Shown: positions 7,851 to 16,748, counted from the stretch's first letter. The stretch is 64,000 bases of DNA from Anaerovorax odorimutans DSM 5092 (GCF_000426305.1 NZ_AUFC01000001.1:1-64000), one strand, 5' to 3'. Notes: generated by a model not told the origin, from the letters alone. Translations and numbers: made by a program.

Positions 7851-9545
7851 ATGAATAAGAAATATATAACTATAGATGGTATTCTGGCTCCTATAGAAGG
7901 AGAAAAAAACATTTTAGATATTATAAGAAAAATTGGTATTGAACTTCCTACCTTTTGCTATAATTCTGATTTATCAGTATATGGGGCTTGCAGAATGTGT
8001 GTAGTAGAAGATAAGCATGGAAACATTATGGCTTCTTGTTCTACACCTCCAAGATCAGGTATGGAAATTAAAACAAATACACCTAAATTACAACAACACA
8101 GAAAAATGATTCTTGAATTGATTTTAGCGGATCATTGTCGTGATTGTACTACTTGTGAGAAAAACTTCAAGTGTAAGTTACAAGATATAGCTCAAAAATT
8201 TGGACTGAGAGAAGTAAGATTCGAAAACTATAGTCCTTGGGAAGAAAAAGATACTTCTTCGCCGTCTATTGTAAGAGATTCAAATAAATGCATTCTTTGT
8301 GGAGACTGCGTTAGAATGTGCTCTGAAATTCAAAAAGTTGGAGCCATTGATTTTGCCTACAGAGGATCAAATATGGAGATTACCCCGGCTTTTAAAATGC
8401 CTATTGCTGAAACCAATTGTGTAAATTGCGGACAATGTTCAGCAGTATGCCCTACTGGTGCAATTGTTGTCAAAGATGATACAGAAAAAGTTTGGCATGA
8501 TCTTTATGATGATAATGTAATTATGGTTGCACAGATTGCTCCTGCGGTAAGAGTTGCTCTTGGAGATGAATTTGGAATACCTGAGGGCAGTAATGTTATG
8601 GGGAAAATTGTAACAGCACTTAAACGAATGGGTTTTGATGATGTATATGATACTGCAACAGGTGCGGATCTTACTGTAATAGAAGAAGCGAATGAATTTG
8701 TAGATCGTTTAGAAAACGGAGGTAAATTACCGTTATTTACATCATGTTGTCCAGCTTGGTTTAAATATGCGGAAATAAATCATCCTGATATAACGGATAA
8801 TATTTCAAGCTGTAAATCTCCTATGCAGATGTTTGCTTCCGTTTTAAAAGAACAGGCAAGAAAAGAAAGACCAAAGAAAAAAGCAAAAAAGACTAAGGTT
8901 GTGGCAATAATGCCATGTACAGCAAAAAAATATGAGGCAAACAGAGAAGAATTTAAATTTGAAGACGATCAGGCTGTTGATTATTCCATAACAACACAAG
9001 AATTAGCAAATATGATTAGAGAATCAGGAATAGTATTTTCTGAAATATTACCTGAAGCTGTGGATATGCCTTTTGGTATAGCTAGTGGTGCAGGAGTAAT
9101 TTTTGGAGTTACCGGTGGTGTAACTGAAGCAGTAATTCGTTATGTATTAGGACCTGAAGCAAAGAATTCTTTAAAAGCTATTGCATTTACAGGTGTTAGA
9201 GGATTCGAAGGTGTTAAGGAAGTTATAATACCTTACAAAGAAACAGAACTAAAAATTGCCATAGTCAGTGGATTAAGTAATGCAAATAATTTAGTTGAGA
9301 AGATAAAATCAGGAGAATGTTATTATGACTTTGTGGAAGTAATGGCATGTCCTGGAGGATGTATCAGTGGAGCTGGTCAACCTTCTACTACTGAAAAAAG
9401 AACAAGAAACAAAAGGGCTGAAGGCATGTATGAGGCTGACAGAATGTCCAATGTAAAGATATCCAGTGAAAATCCTACTACTTTGAGTTTATACAAAGGA
9501 ATTCTTAGGGGTCATAAAGCTCATGAATTATTACACTATAAATAG
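7851..9545 (+). CDS. hydA: [FeFe] hydrogenase catalytic subunit HydA
   Basis: The catalytic subunit of the trimeric hydrogenase, 564 residues. An N-terminal [2Fe-2S] domain (about 1-80) is followed by a His/Cys [4Fe-4S] segment and two ferredoxin clusters (CILCGDCVRMC and CVNCGQCSAVCP). The H-cluster motifs are complete: TSCCPAW with C299/C300, MPCTAKKYE with C356, and MACPGGC with C500 and C504. I chose the ATG at 7851, which has AAGGAGG 7 bp upstream, over an upstream in-frame ATG inside hydB. A terminator-like hairpin follows. No maturation genes (hydE, hydF, hydG) are in the window. Confidence 0.96.
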   Translation: MNKKYITIDGILAPIEGEKNILDIIRKIGIELPTFCYNSDLSVYGACRMCVVEDKHGNIMASCSTPPRSGMEIKTNTPKLQQHRKMILELILADHCRDCTTCEKNFKCKLQDIAQKFGLREVRFENYSPWEEKDTSSPSIVRDSNKCILCGDCVRMCSEIQKVGAIDFAYRGSNMEITPAFKMPIAETNCVNCGQCSAVCPTGAIVVKDDTEKVWHDLYDDNVIMVAQIAPAVRVALGDEFGIPEGSNVMGKIVTALKRMGFDDVYDTATGADLTVIEEANEFVDRLENGGKLPLFTSCCPAWFKYAEINHPDITDNISSCKSPMQMFASVLKEQARKERPKKKAKKTKVVAIMPCTAKKYEANREEFKFEDDQAVDYSITTQELANMIRESGIVFSEILPEAVDMPFGIASGAGVIFGVTGGVTEAVIRYVLGPEAKNSLKAIAFTGVRGFEGVKEVIIPYKETELKIAIVSGLSNANNLVEKIKSGECYYDFVEVMACPGGCISGAGQPSTTEKRTRNKRAEGMYEADRMSNVKISSENPTTLSLYKGILRGHKAHELLHYK

Positions 9546-9561
9546 TTAGATATTATGAAAT

Positions 9562-9587
9562 AAAAGCGCCTTTTAGGCGTTTTTATT
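9562..9587 (+). terminator. Hairpin terminator between hydA and the sensory hydrogenase
   Basis: AAAAGCGCC (9562-9570) pairs with GGCGTTTTT (9576-9584), with a T-run. It should separate or attenuate transcription between the catalytic hydABC genes and the downstream sensor genes. Confidence 0.75.
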
Positions 9588-9613
9588 CAATTTAATTTAA
9601 AGAGGTAATTATT

Positions 9614-11359
9614 ATGGGAATAATTCAATTTAAAAAAGCAAATTGTAAACATTGTTATAAATGTGTGCGTAAATGCTATGTAAAAGCTATAGCTTTAAAA
9701 GATGAGCAAGCTCAAATTATAGAACGAGAATGTATACTATGCGGACAATGTTTTTTAGTTTGCCCGCAGAATGCAAAATACATAAAGACGGATATTTATA
9801 AAATAAAAAATTATATAAAACGAGGCGAAAAAGTATATGTTAGTTTAGCTCCTTCATTTGCTTCAGCTTTTGATGGAATCTCTTTCAGAGTAATGTCTTC
9901 TGCTTTAAAGCGATTAGGCTTTATGGGAGTAGAAGAAACTGCTATTGGAGCCGGAATGGTAACAGCAGAGTATGAGAAAATTCTTAAAAGTGGAAAGATG
10001 AGAAATATGATTACTACATGCTGTCCCACAGTAAATCTTCTTATAGAGAATTATTTTCCCGATTTGTTACAATATGCTGCACCGGTGGTTTCTCCTGCAA
10101 TTGCTCATGGCCAGGTATTAAAAAAAGTTTATGGAAAAGATATTAAAGTGGTCTTTGTTGGACCTTGTATATCAAAAAAATACGAAGCGGAGAAAAGTAT
10201 TTCAATTAATGCAACTTTAATGTTTGATGAACTTTTAAACTGGCTTGAAGAAGAGAATATTTCCTTAAATAAGCTTGATGAAAATCCAACAGAAATGCAT
10301 GGTATTGTAAACAGGTTATATCCAATTCCGGGGGGGATTTTAAAAACGGTTTCAAATGATAGTAAGAAAACATATAAATCTATAGCAGTAGATGGTCTTG
10401 ATAGATGTATTCAAATGTTAGAAGCTTTAAGAGAAGATCTTTATGCAAGAAAGGAAATAAAGGGATATTTTATAGAAATGAGTGCTTGTCCGGGTTCATG
10501 CAGTTACGGACCTGCTTTAAAAGATTATGATAAACCATTACTTCTTGCCAGGGAAAATATAATAGAAAATGCCAGGAAATGTACTCATACAAAAATACCT
10601 AAAACAGAAACAGAAAAAGTAGATTTATTTTATGAATATGAAAACTTACAAGCACCGGAAGATCTACCAAGCGAAGATGAATTAAATGCAATTTTGGAGT
10701 CTATGGGTAAGACTTCAGAAAAGAATATATACAATTGCGGAGCATGCGGCTATGACACTTGTAGAGAAAAAGCCATAGCTGTTTGGCAGGGAAAAGCTGA
10801 AATAAAAATGTGCGTTCCATTTATGTGGGAAAAAATGGAGTCGTTTTCAAATCTAGTTATGGATAATGCTCCTAATGCAGTGATTGTTGTGGATAAAAAA
10901 TTTGATATTGTAGAATATAACAAAGCTGCTGTTTCTATGTTTAATTTATATAAATTTAGCCATGAAGGTCTTCCGCTGGAAATGGTTTTTGACTGTACTC
11001 ATATACAAATTGAAGCTAGACTTGGGAATAATGTTTATGATGAAATACAATTTGTTGAGGATGTTAAGAAAACTGTAGAAATTACGTCAATTAAAGCTGA
11101 CATAGGGGAGAATTATGTTATTTTTGTAAAAGATATTACAGAAGATATGGTTCAAAAAGAGAAGATAGTTAAAATGAGAGAAGAGACTTTAGATACAGCA
11201 CAGAAAGTTATTGATAATCAAATGCGTGTAGCTCAGGAAATTGCCAGTCTTCTTGGTGAAACCACAGGCGAAACAAAGGTTGCCTTGACGGACTTAAAAA
11301 AATCCATATTGAAAAGTGAAGAAATAGAGGAATCAGTCATAAACAGTAAGAGGTGGTAA
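9614..11359 (+). CDS. Sensory [FeFe] hydrogenase with PAS domain (HydS type)
   Basis: This 581-residue protein starts with two ferredoxin motifs (CKHCYKCVRKCYV and CILCGQCFLVCP). A divergent H-cluster domain follows, with TTCCPT instead of TSCCPAW, GPCISKKYE instead of MPCTAKK, and ACPGSC instead of ACPGGC. After residue 370 comes a further Cys-rich segment (NCGACGYDTC), a PAS domain (about 410-505) and a coiled C-terminal tail. These substitutions and the PAS domain are typical of group C (HydS) hydrogenases, thought to sense H2 or redox state. It is followed after 1 bp by a PP2C phosphatase gene, its likely output partner. Substrate and target are inferred. Confidence 0.88.
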   Translation: MGIIQFKKANCKHCYKCVRKCYVKAIALKDEQAQIIERECILCGQCFLVCPQNAKYIKTDIYKIKNYIKRGEKVYVSLAPSFASAFDGISFRVMSSALKRLGFMGVEETAIGAGMVTAEYEKILKSGKMRNMITTCCPTVNLLIENYFPDLLQYAAPVVSPAIAHGQVLKKVYGKDIKVVFVGPCISKKYEAEKSISINATLMFDELLNWLEEENISLNKLDENPTEMHGIVNRLYPIPGGILKTVSNDSKKTYKSIAVDGLDRCIQMLEALREDLYARKEIKGYFIEMSACPGSCSYGPALKDYDKPLLLARENIIENARKCTHTKIPKTETEKVDLFYEYENLQAPEDLPSEDELNAILESMGKTSEKNIYNCGACGYDTCREKAIAVWQGKAEIKMCVPFMWEKMESFSNLVMDNAPNAVIVVDKKFDIVEYNKAAVSMFNLYKFSHEGLPLEMVFDCTHIQIEARLGNNVYDEIQFVEDVKKTVEITSIKADIGENYVIFVKDITEDMVQKEKIVKMREETLDTAQKVIDNQMRVAQEIASLLGETTGETKVALTDLKKSILKSEEIEESVINSKRW

Positions 11360-11360
11360 A

Positions 11361-12527
11361 ATGAATTTATGTACTGAAATCAGTTATGGCAGCTTAATTA
11401 AGAGAGAACAGGAATTATGTGGTGACAAGGTTGAATTATTTCAAGGTGAAGACGAAACAATACTGGTACTTTCTGATGGATTGGGAAGTGGTGTTAAAGC
11501 AAATATACTTGCTACTTTAACAAGCAGAATAATAATGACAATGTTATTAGGTGGAACAAGTATAGACGAAGTGGTGGAAACAATAGTAAACACTCTTCCC
11601 ATATGTAAGGAAAGAGGAGTAGCTTATTCTACTTTTACAATACTTAGAGTTAAAGCTGATGGAACTGCCTATTTGGTTGAATATGATAATCCGGATATGA
11701 TTCTTGTAAGAAATGGAGAGGAATATTTTTTAGAAAAGGAAAAAATGATTCTTCATGGTAAGGAGATTCAAGAAGCAAACTTTAAACTTTTACCGGGAGA
11801 TATTTGTGTTTTAATGAGTGATGGGGTAGTATTGGCAGGTCCCAATCAATTTGTGAGATTTGGATGGAAACGTGAAAATGTTGTGAATTTCATATATGAA
11901 AATATTTCTTTAAATGATTCCGCTTTTGCTATTAAAAAGAAGGTATTAGAAGAGTGTGATAAACGTTATCTTGGTAATATCAGAGATGATTCTACTGTTG
12001 CAATTTGCAAATTACAGCATGAGAGCAGGACTAATATGATGATAGGGCCTCCTTTAGATACGAAGGATGATATCAAGATTGTTGAAAAATTTATGGATAC
12101 TTATGGCAAAAAGATTATATGCGGAGGCAGGACATCTCGCATAGTAGGTTCTGTTATAGGCAAAAAAGTTAGTCTTTTAAAAACCGAAGATATTATAGAT
12201 ACACCTCCTATGGCTTTAATAGAAGGTATAGATTTAGTAACGGAGGGAATTGTAACAATATCAAATGCAGTGGAAATTATAAAGGAAATAGATGAAATAT
12301 CAACTTTTGAGTATGATAAAATGAGTAATTCTGAAAATGGTGCAGAAAGGCTTGTTTGGTTTCTCATGGAGGGAGGAACACATATTACAGTATTTATGGG
12401 AAGGGCAAATAATGTGGCACATGACAGTAATAAAGGAATTGAATTTGGACAAAAAATAAGATTGGTGGAGGAATTGGCTGACAATTTAAAAAAGCAGCAT
12501 AAAAGAGTAACTATATATTATTGTTGA
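11361..12527 (+). CDS. PP2C/SpoIIE-type serine phosphatase, partner of sensory hydrogenase
   Basis: A 388-residue soluble protein. Residues about 1-215 form a SpoIIE-like PP2C domain with metal-binding Asp motifs VLSDGLGSGVKAN and LMSDGV and the late RDDST motif. The C-terminal 170 residues (from IGPPLDTKDD) are a second conserved domain that I recognise as usual in hydrogenase-linked phosphatases but cannot name. Its start is 1 bp after the hydS stop with the ribosome site inside hydS, so the two are translationally coupled. It probably dephosphorylates a Ser/Thr-phosphorylated regulator in response to the hydrogenase sensor; the target is not visible here. Confidence 0.85.
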   Translation: MNLCTEISYGSLIKREQELCGDKVELFQGEDETILVLSDGLGSGVKANILATLTSRIIMTMLLGGTSIDEVVETIVNTLPICKERGVAYSTFTILRVKADGTAYLVEYDNPDMILVRNGEEYFLEKEKMILHGKEIQEANFKLLPGDICVLMSDGVVLAGPNQFVRFGWKRENVVNFIYENISLNDSAFAIKKKVLEECDKRYLGNIRDDSTVAICKLQHESRTNMMIGPPLDTKDDIKIVEKFMDTYGKKIICGGRTSRIVGSVIGKKVSLLKTEDIIDTPPMALIEGIDLVTEGIVTISNAVEIIKEIDEISTFEYDKMSNSENGAERLVWFLMEGGTHITVFMGRANNVAHDSNKGIEFGQKIRLVEELADNLKKQHKRVTIYYC

Positions 12528-12606
12528 AAAATAATATTGTTCTATTAAATCAGACTGCTAAACTTTAATTTCTAATGATTAATTATTGCAAAAGAGGTAA
12601 TACTAA

Positions 12607-12624
12607 CCAAAGAAAAAACTTTGG
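12607..12624 (+). promoter_or_regulatory. Small hairpin next to the rubrerythrin ribosome site
   Basis: CCAAAG (12607-12612) pairs with CTTTGG (12619-12624); the last two bases belong to the TTGGAGG ribosome site. A 6-bp stem with an A-rich loop could modulate translation, but it is short. Confidence 0.3.
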
Positions 12625-12633
12625 AGGTTAATT

Positions 12634-13230
12634 ATGTCAGTAGAATTCAATAACAGTAGAACAAAAGAAAATTTAATGAGAGCTTTTGCGGGTGAAAGCC
12701 AAGCAAGAAATAGGTATACATTTGCGGCATCTAAGGCAAAGCAACTGAAACTTCATGTAATTGAATCAATCTTTACTTTTACTGCAAATCAGGAGAAAGA
12801 ACATGCAGAAATATTTTATAAACATTTGAAGGATTTATCGGGGGGAAATATATCTGTAGATGGTTCATATCCTGTGGATATGTATGATGATGTATTAAGT
12901 CTTCTTAAAGCAGCGAAGCATAATGAGTATGAAGAGTATAATGATGTTTATAAAACTTTTGGAGACATTGCAAAAGAAGAAGGCTTTGAAGATATTGCTT
13001 CTTCTTTTCATATGATTGCTGAGATTGAAAAAACACATGGGGATAGGTTTGGACGTTATGCTGATAAAATAGAACAAAATAAACTATTCTCACAAAATGA
13101 AGAATCAATGTGGCTTTGTTTAAATTGCGGACATATTCATACAGGTAAAGAGGCACCACAAAATTGTCCTGTCTGCGATCATAATCAGGGATATTTTATT
13201 CTTTTGGACGAAGCACCATATCATAGTTAA
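12634..13230 (+). CDS. Rubrerythrin
   Basis: Rubrerythrin reduces hydrogen peroxide to water in anaerobes. The 198-residue protein has the ferritin-like four-helix domain with diiron ligands in GESQARNRY, ANQEKEHAE and AEIEKTHGDRF. A C-terminal rubredoxin domain carries CLNCGHI and CPVCDH. GGAGG lies 6 bp before the ATG. Its stop is 3 bp from the stop of the convergent sigK 3' half, with no terminator between, so the transcripts may overlap. No PerR box was found in the short upstream region. Confidence 0.96.
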   Translation: MSVEFNNSRTKENLMRAFAGESQARNRYTFAASKAKQLKLHVIESIFTFTANQEKEHAEIFYKHLKDLSGGNISVDGSYPVDMYDDVLSLLKAAKHNEYEEYNDVYKTFGDIAKEEGFEDIASSFHMIAEIEKTHGDRFGRYADKIEQNKLFSQNEESMWLCLNCGHIHTGKEAPQNCPVCDHNQGYFILLDEAPYHS

Positions 13231-13233
13231 AAT

Positions 13234-13593
13234 TTAATTTTCAATTTCATCACTAAAGGCTTCCCTCATTCGAAGGACGGCCTTTTTTTCAATTCTTGAA
13301 ACATAGGAACGGGAAATTCCAAGTTCTTTTGCAACTTCTCTTTGCGTCTTAGGCTCCTGACCTTCTAGTCCATAACGTTTTATAATTATTAAGCGCTCTC
13401 TGTCGCTTAAAATATCATGAATAGCACGATACAATTTTTTTACCTGCATTTTATTATCTATATCATCAATAATTGTATCTGCATCAGTACCTAAAATATC
13501 ATTAAAGCTTATCTCATTGCCGTCTTTATCTGTACCGATGGGATCATTTAGAGAAATTTCAATTTTATTTTTCTTTGTGGTACGTATATTCAT
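13234..13593 (-). CDS. sigK: sigK 3' half (RNA polymerase sigma-K, C-terminal part; spoIIIC equivalent)
   Basis: This encodes sigma-70 region 3/4 of the late mother-cell sigma factor. The segment SLNDPIGTDKDGNEIS and the C-terminal helix-turn-helix with TQREVAKELGISRSYVSRIE are diagnostic of sigma-K. Region 2 is missing and is found 3.5 kb away on the same strand (17049-17432). The coding frame actually extends upstream of the ATG into the 11-bp att core. Joining at that core gives NEI followed by LMNIRTTKK with no gap, so the gene is interrupted, not decayed. It has no ribosome site of its own and should be expressed only after excision of the element. Confidence 0.95.
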   Translation of the reverse strand: MNIRTTKKNKIEISLNDPIGTDKDGNEISFNDILGTDADTIIDDIDNKMQVKKLYRAIHDILSDRERLIIIKRYGLEGQEPKTQREVAKELGISRSYVSRIEKKAVLRMREAFSDEIEN

Positions 13594-15248
13594 TAATATT
13601 TCATTTGCAATACAGAATCTACGGAAACATTTTCATCAATTAAAATTATATCTATATTTTTGCCATCCCAAACGATTGATTTTGTAAGACTTTTTATAAG
13701 GTTTCTTTTATCTTCTACACTTAGAGCATCAATTGTACTACTTAAATTTTCAAGCATGGCTTTTATTTTATCTGTTTTACAGTCAATTGGATTTTCTTCT
13801 TCGGATAATTGATTTAATTGTAAGAGTCTTGAATTTAATGATTCTTGCTCTTTGTCTAATTCTTCAATTTGTTCAATAAAATATTTAGCAGCAGAACTTT
13901 CATCTGATGAAGTTAAGGTATTAATTAATTTTTTTATTATTTTTTTATTATTTTTTATTACATTTTCAATTTGTATTATTTCATTATGTAAAGTTGATTT
14001 TTCATAAATTATTGATTTTCTTGAAGTTAAACTAAGCAATATATAAGAGTTCTCTAAAGATAATTTTTTTATTTCATCTAAAACCAATTGATCTAATAAA
14101 TTACCTTTTATATTTTTAGAAGAACATAAATGCTTTTTACTTTTTTCTTTTAATTCACACATGTAATAATACTGCATAACACCATCTTTATTTATTCTGC
14201 CTGTACGTGGCCTCATGAAGGAGCCGCAATCTTTACAGCGAAGTATACCCGAAAGAATTGCAGAAGTATTTTTTACAGTCCTGAAATTTTTAGAGCTGTT
14301 ATGTTTTATAAGATTTTGAACTTCAACCCATTTTTTACCAGATATAATACCATTGTGTTCTCCAACTGCTATGATCCACTCATTAGGTTTTCGTATTTGA
14401 TTAGTAGCATGCTTTTTTTGAGATGTTTTATTATAAGCAATAATTCCATTTACATTATTAAACTCAGAAATAGATGATGAAATTGAATAACCGTTTGAAG
14501 TAAAATAATCATACAAATATTTATCCCCTATGGCATATACAGGGTTTGTCAATATTGATTTAATTGCAGTGGAAGTAAAATTAATATTTTTTCTTGTTTT
14601 AATACCATTTTGAAGGCAGTATGACTGAACTTTTGTTAAAGATTTCATTTCTAAGAACTGATTAAAAATTATTAATACTTTATTAATTTCTGATTTTATG
14701 GGAGTTAGTTTAAATCTCTTTTTATATTTACCGCCTAGACTAGAACAAACAATAGAATCGGATTTATACCCTAGAGGAGTAATTCCCCCTAACCAGCGGC
14801 CTGTTTTAGCAAGCTGAAGCATATTATCTCTAATACGTTCAGCTGTTGTTTCTCTTTCCAGTTGGGCAAAAACACTGGCAATAAACATCATAGCTCTTCC
14901 CATGGGAGTAGTTGTATCGAAATGTTCTTTTATAGACACAAAAGATACATTATATTTTTCAAAATCGTCAATCAGTGCAGAAAAATCACTTATATTACGG
15001 CTTATTCGATCTAAACGATAACAGATTACTATATCAAAAGTTTCATTTCTTATTGATTTCAGAAGAGATTGGAAAGCCGGTCTTTCAGTATCCTTTCCTG
15101 AAAAGCCTTCATCTTCAAAAATATCTCTATCAAAAACATCAGTATCAAAATTTTTTATTGCATATTCACGACATAAATTAATTTGATTTTCTATTGATTC
15201 TCCTTTATCTGTAAGTTTGGATTTTCTTGAATATATAGCAATTCTCAT
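13593..15248 (-). CDS. spoIVCA: Large serine site-specific recombinase of the sigK skin element (SpoIVCA type)
   Basis: A 551-residue large serine recombinase. The resolvase domain (1-150) has the catalytic serine in IYSRKS and the arginine-rich YRLDRISRN motif. A recombinase domain follows, then a zinc ribbon with CKDCGSFMRPRTGR and a second Cys pair around C378/C387, then a C-terminal coiled coil (about 415-480). Its last codons run through the att core and its stop codon lies on the sigK side, so the stop changes on excision. A sigma-E-like promoter lies upstream. By position and strand it is the equivalent of SpoIVCA, which excises skin in the mother cell. Confidence 0.94.
   Translation of the reverse strand: MRIAIYSRKSKLTDKGESIENQINLCREYAIKNFDTDVFDRDIFEDEGFSGKDTERPAFQSLLKSIRNETFDIVICYRLDRISRNISDFSALIDDFEKYNVSFVSIKEHFDTTTPMGRAMMFIASVFAQLERETTAERIRDNMLQLAKTGRWLGGITPLGYKSDSIVCSSLGGKYKKRFKLTPIKSEINKVLIIFNQFLEMKSLTKVQSYCLQNGIKTRKNINFTSTAIKSILTNPVYAIGDKYLYDYFTSNGYSISSSISEFNNVNGIIAYNKTSQKKHATNQIRKPNEWIIAVGEHNGIISGKKWVEVQNLIKHNSSKNFRTVKNTSAILSGILRCKDCGSFMRPRTGRINKDGVMQYYYMCELKEKSKKHLCSSKNIKGNLLDQLVLDEIKKLSLENSYILLSLTSRKSIIYEKSTLHNEIIQIENVIKNNKKIIKKLINTLTSSDESSAAKYFIEQIEELDKEQESLNSRLLQLNQLSEEENPIDCKTDKIKAMLENLSSTIDALSVEDKRNLIKSLTKSIVWDGKNIDIILIDENVSVDSVLQMKY
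13596..13606 (-). repeat. Skin attachment site at the sigK 3' half (core plus arm)
   Basis: Minus-strand AAATGAAATAT, identical to 17084-17094, contains AATGA, the crossover core described for Bacillus subtilis skin. Thirteen bases inside the element lies the arm TACGGAAACATTT (plus strand, 13620-13632), inverted relative to the arm at 17065-17077. Confidence 0.9.
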
Positions 15249-15263
15249 AATCTCACCCCAATT

Positions 15264-15294
15264 ATGTATATGCTGAAATTTGCTTGTGATATTC
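15264..15294 (-). promoter_or_regulatory. Sigma-E-like promoter of the skin recombinase
   Basis: On the minus strand, GAATATC (15294-15288) and CATATACAT (15272-15264) are separated by 15 bp. This resembles the sigma-E pattern KMATATT-N14-CATACANT. The position, about 16 bp before the recombinase start, and the known mother-cell expression of spoIVCA fit. No experiment supports it. Confidence 0.45.
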
Positions 15295-15385
15295 GGATTA
15301 AGACTGATTATAATGAGAATTGAAAATGAAAAATGCTTTGTAATTTAAGACTTAATATTGTAGAATACTTGGGGGTGATGTCAAA

Positions 15386-16387
15386 TTGAGAGAAATTATT
15401 ATAGAAAAAGCAATATTACATATATTAGATACAACTGTAGATACAACGGTATTATCAGAAGAGCTGTTAAATCTATCTGAAACAGAAGAATTTTTACAAA
15501 AACATATAATCAAACTTTTAAAAGATAGTGAAATTAAAGAATGTATATTTGAAAAAGAAGGGAATCAGATAAGGGAGAATATACGGAGTTTAAATGATGA
15601 TAATTTTATTTTCCAGTCACAGCAGATAGCCAATACATTACATTCCTTTATGTTATCTAATATAGATATACCTGCAGCTGATGTTGTTTTCTGCATTTTT
15701 AAAGAAGAACAAAATAGGTATATTGGTATATTAAAGTTTAATTATAAAGAAGCTTATACACATAGTCTAAATATAGAAGATGATAAACAGACAGTAAGTC
15801 TTATGAAATATAAAACTATATTAGCAAATGATACTCAAAAAATAGATGAATGTATATTTATAAATTTGAATGACTTTTCATTAAAAATAAAAGAAAAAAA
15901 ATACGAAATTAACGGACAAAAGGATTATTATATTTCCAATTATTTGTTAAAGGCACAGCCGGCACATTCTTATAAAGAACAATATAAAATAGTAGAAAAA
16001 TCAGCAGAAGAGATTGTTAAAAAGTATTATCCGGGAGATTCTATGAAGCAGGCTGAAGTAAAAATAGCTATAAAAAATAACGTAGATGAAAATTTAGAAG
16101 TTGATATAGACAATATAGCTAGAGAGGCATTTTCAGACAGTGAGGATATGCAGAATCAATATAAATCTGAAATTTCACAAAATGGTTTTGTAGAAAAGAA
16201 AATAAAAATTAACGAACAAATTTATGAAAAACTAGAAAAAAGTCATAAAATTATTACTGATGTAGGAATAAAAATGGATATACCAACTGATTTATTAAAA
16301 GATAAAAGAAAAGTTGAATTTATTGTTAATCAAGATGGAACCATGTCTATATTAATAAAAAATATAAATGAAATGAAGAACAGATAA
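15386..16387 (+). CDS. NdpA-like 37-kDa nucleoid-associated protein, skin cargo
   Basis: A 333-residue protein starting at TTG with GGGGGTGATG upstream. The opening IIIEKAILHILD, the central segment VVFCIFKEEQNRYIGILKFNY and the later YYPGDS block match the 37-kDa nucleoid-associated protein family (NdpA/YejK, PF04245). Such proteins bind or associate with DNA. It is soluble, with no membrane segment. It diverges from the recombinase gene inside the skin element with a 137-bp shared intergenic region. A role in element biology or simple cargo cannot be decided from sequence. Confidence 0.75.
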   Translation: MREIIIEKAILHILDTTVDTTVLSEELLNLSETEEFLQKHIIKLLKDSEIKECIFEKEGNQIRENIRSLNDDNFIFQSQQIANTLHSFMLSNIDIPAADVVFCIFKEEQNRYIGILKFNYKEAYTHSLNIEDDKQTVSLMKYKTILANDTQKIDECIFINLNDFSLKIKEKKYEINGQKDYYISNYLLKAQPAHSYKEQYKIVEKSAEEIVKKYYPGDSMKQAEVKIAIKNNVDENLEVDIDNIAREAFSDSEDMQNQYKSEISQNGFVEKKIKINEQIYEKLEKSHKIITDVGIKMDIPTDLLKDKRKVEFIVNQDGTMSILIKNINEMKNR

Positions 16388-16490
16388 ATTTTGTTTTTTA
16401 ATATAAAAATTTAAAATAAAAAATTAAATTTAAATTTAGTAAAACTAAAATTATTAAATTTTCAATTTATCATTGGCCTTTTTCGTATAA

Positions 16491-16554
16491 ACCTCCTATA
16501 TTGAGATATAGGACAAAACGAGGGTTGCATATAATTGTAGAACTTATAGGAGGT
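16491..16554 (+). promoter_or_regulatory. Two competing hairpins, one covering a ribosome site
   Basis: ACCTCCTATA (16491-16500) is complementary to TATAGGAGGT (16545-16554), which is the ribosome site of the 62-residue gene. The same left arm (16494-16500) can instead pair with TATAGGA at 16507-16513. If transcription starts upstream of 16491, the two folds are mutually exclusive and would switch translation off or on. From the nearer promoter at 16528 the left arm is absent, so translation would be open. Confidence 0.4.
16508..16535 (+). promoter_or_regulatory. Sigma-E-like promoter of the 62-residue skin gene
   Basis: CATATAAT (16528-16535) matches the sigma-E -10 element CATACANT except one base, and ATA (16508-16510) lies 17 bp upstream, the same spacing as in the recombinase promoter. 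The -35 flanks are weak. Confidence 0.38.
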
Positions 16555-16559
16555 GTTGT

Positions 16560-16748
16560 ATGGCTAAAATAATTAATATAAGAGTACAAAAATCAACAAC
16601 GGAAAAAGGAGAACTTTTATTACAGAAGAAATTTGCAGATTGTATTGCCACAGGCATAATTAATATCATAAAAAAAGCACCTGTATCAAGTCGTATTGAA
16701 ATATATGAGAATTTGATTGAAAATATAAAAAAAGGCTTATTTAATTAA
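16560..16748 (+). CDS. 62-residue orphan protein of the skin element
   Basis: I do not recognise this protein. It is 62 residues, basic, without cysteine clusters (one Cys), without a membrane segment, and predicted mainly helical in its second half (VSSRIEIYENLIENIKKGL). The ribosome site TATAGGAGG is 5-6 bp before the ATG and is very strong, so the gene is probably real. It lies inside the skin element with a sigma-E-like promoter of the same spacing as the recombinase. In C. difficile a small skin-encoded protein is the directionality factor required for excision; this one is the best candidate here by size and place only. Confidence 0.6.
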   Translation: MAKIINIRVQKSTTEKGELLLQKKFADCIATGIINIIKKAPVSSRIEIYENLIENIKKGLFN

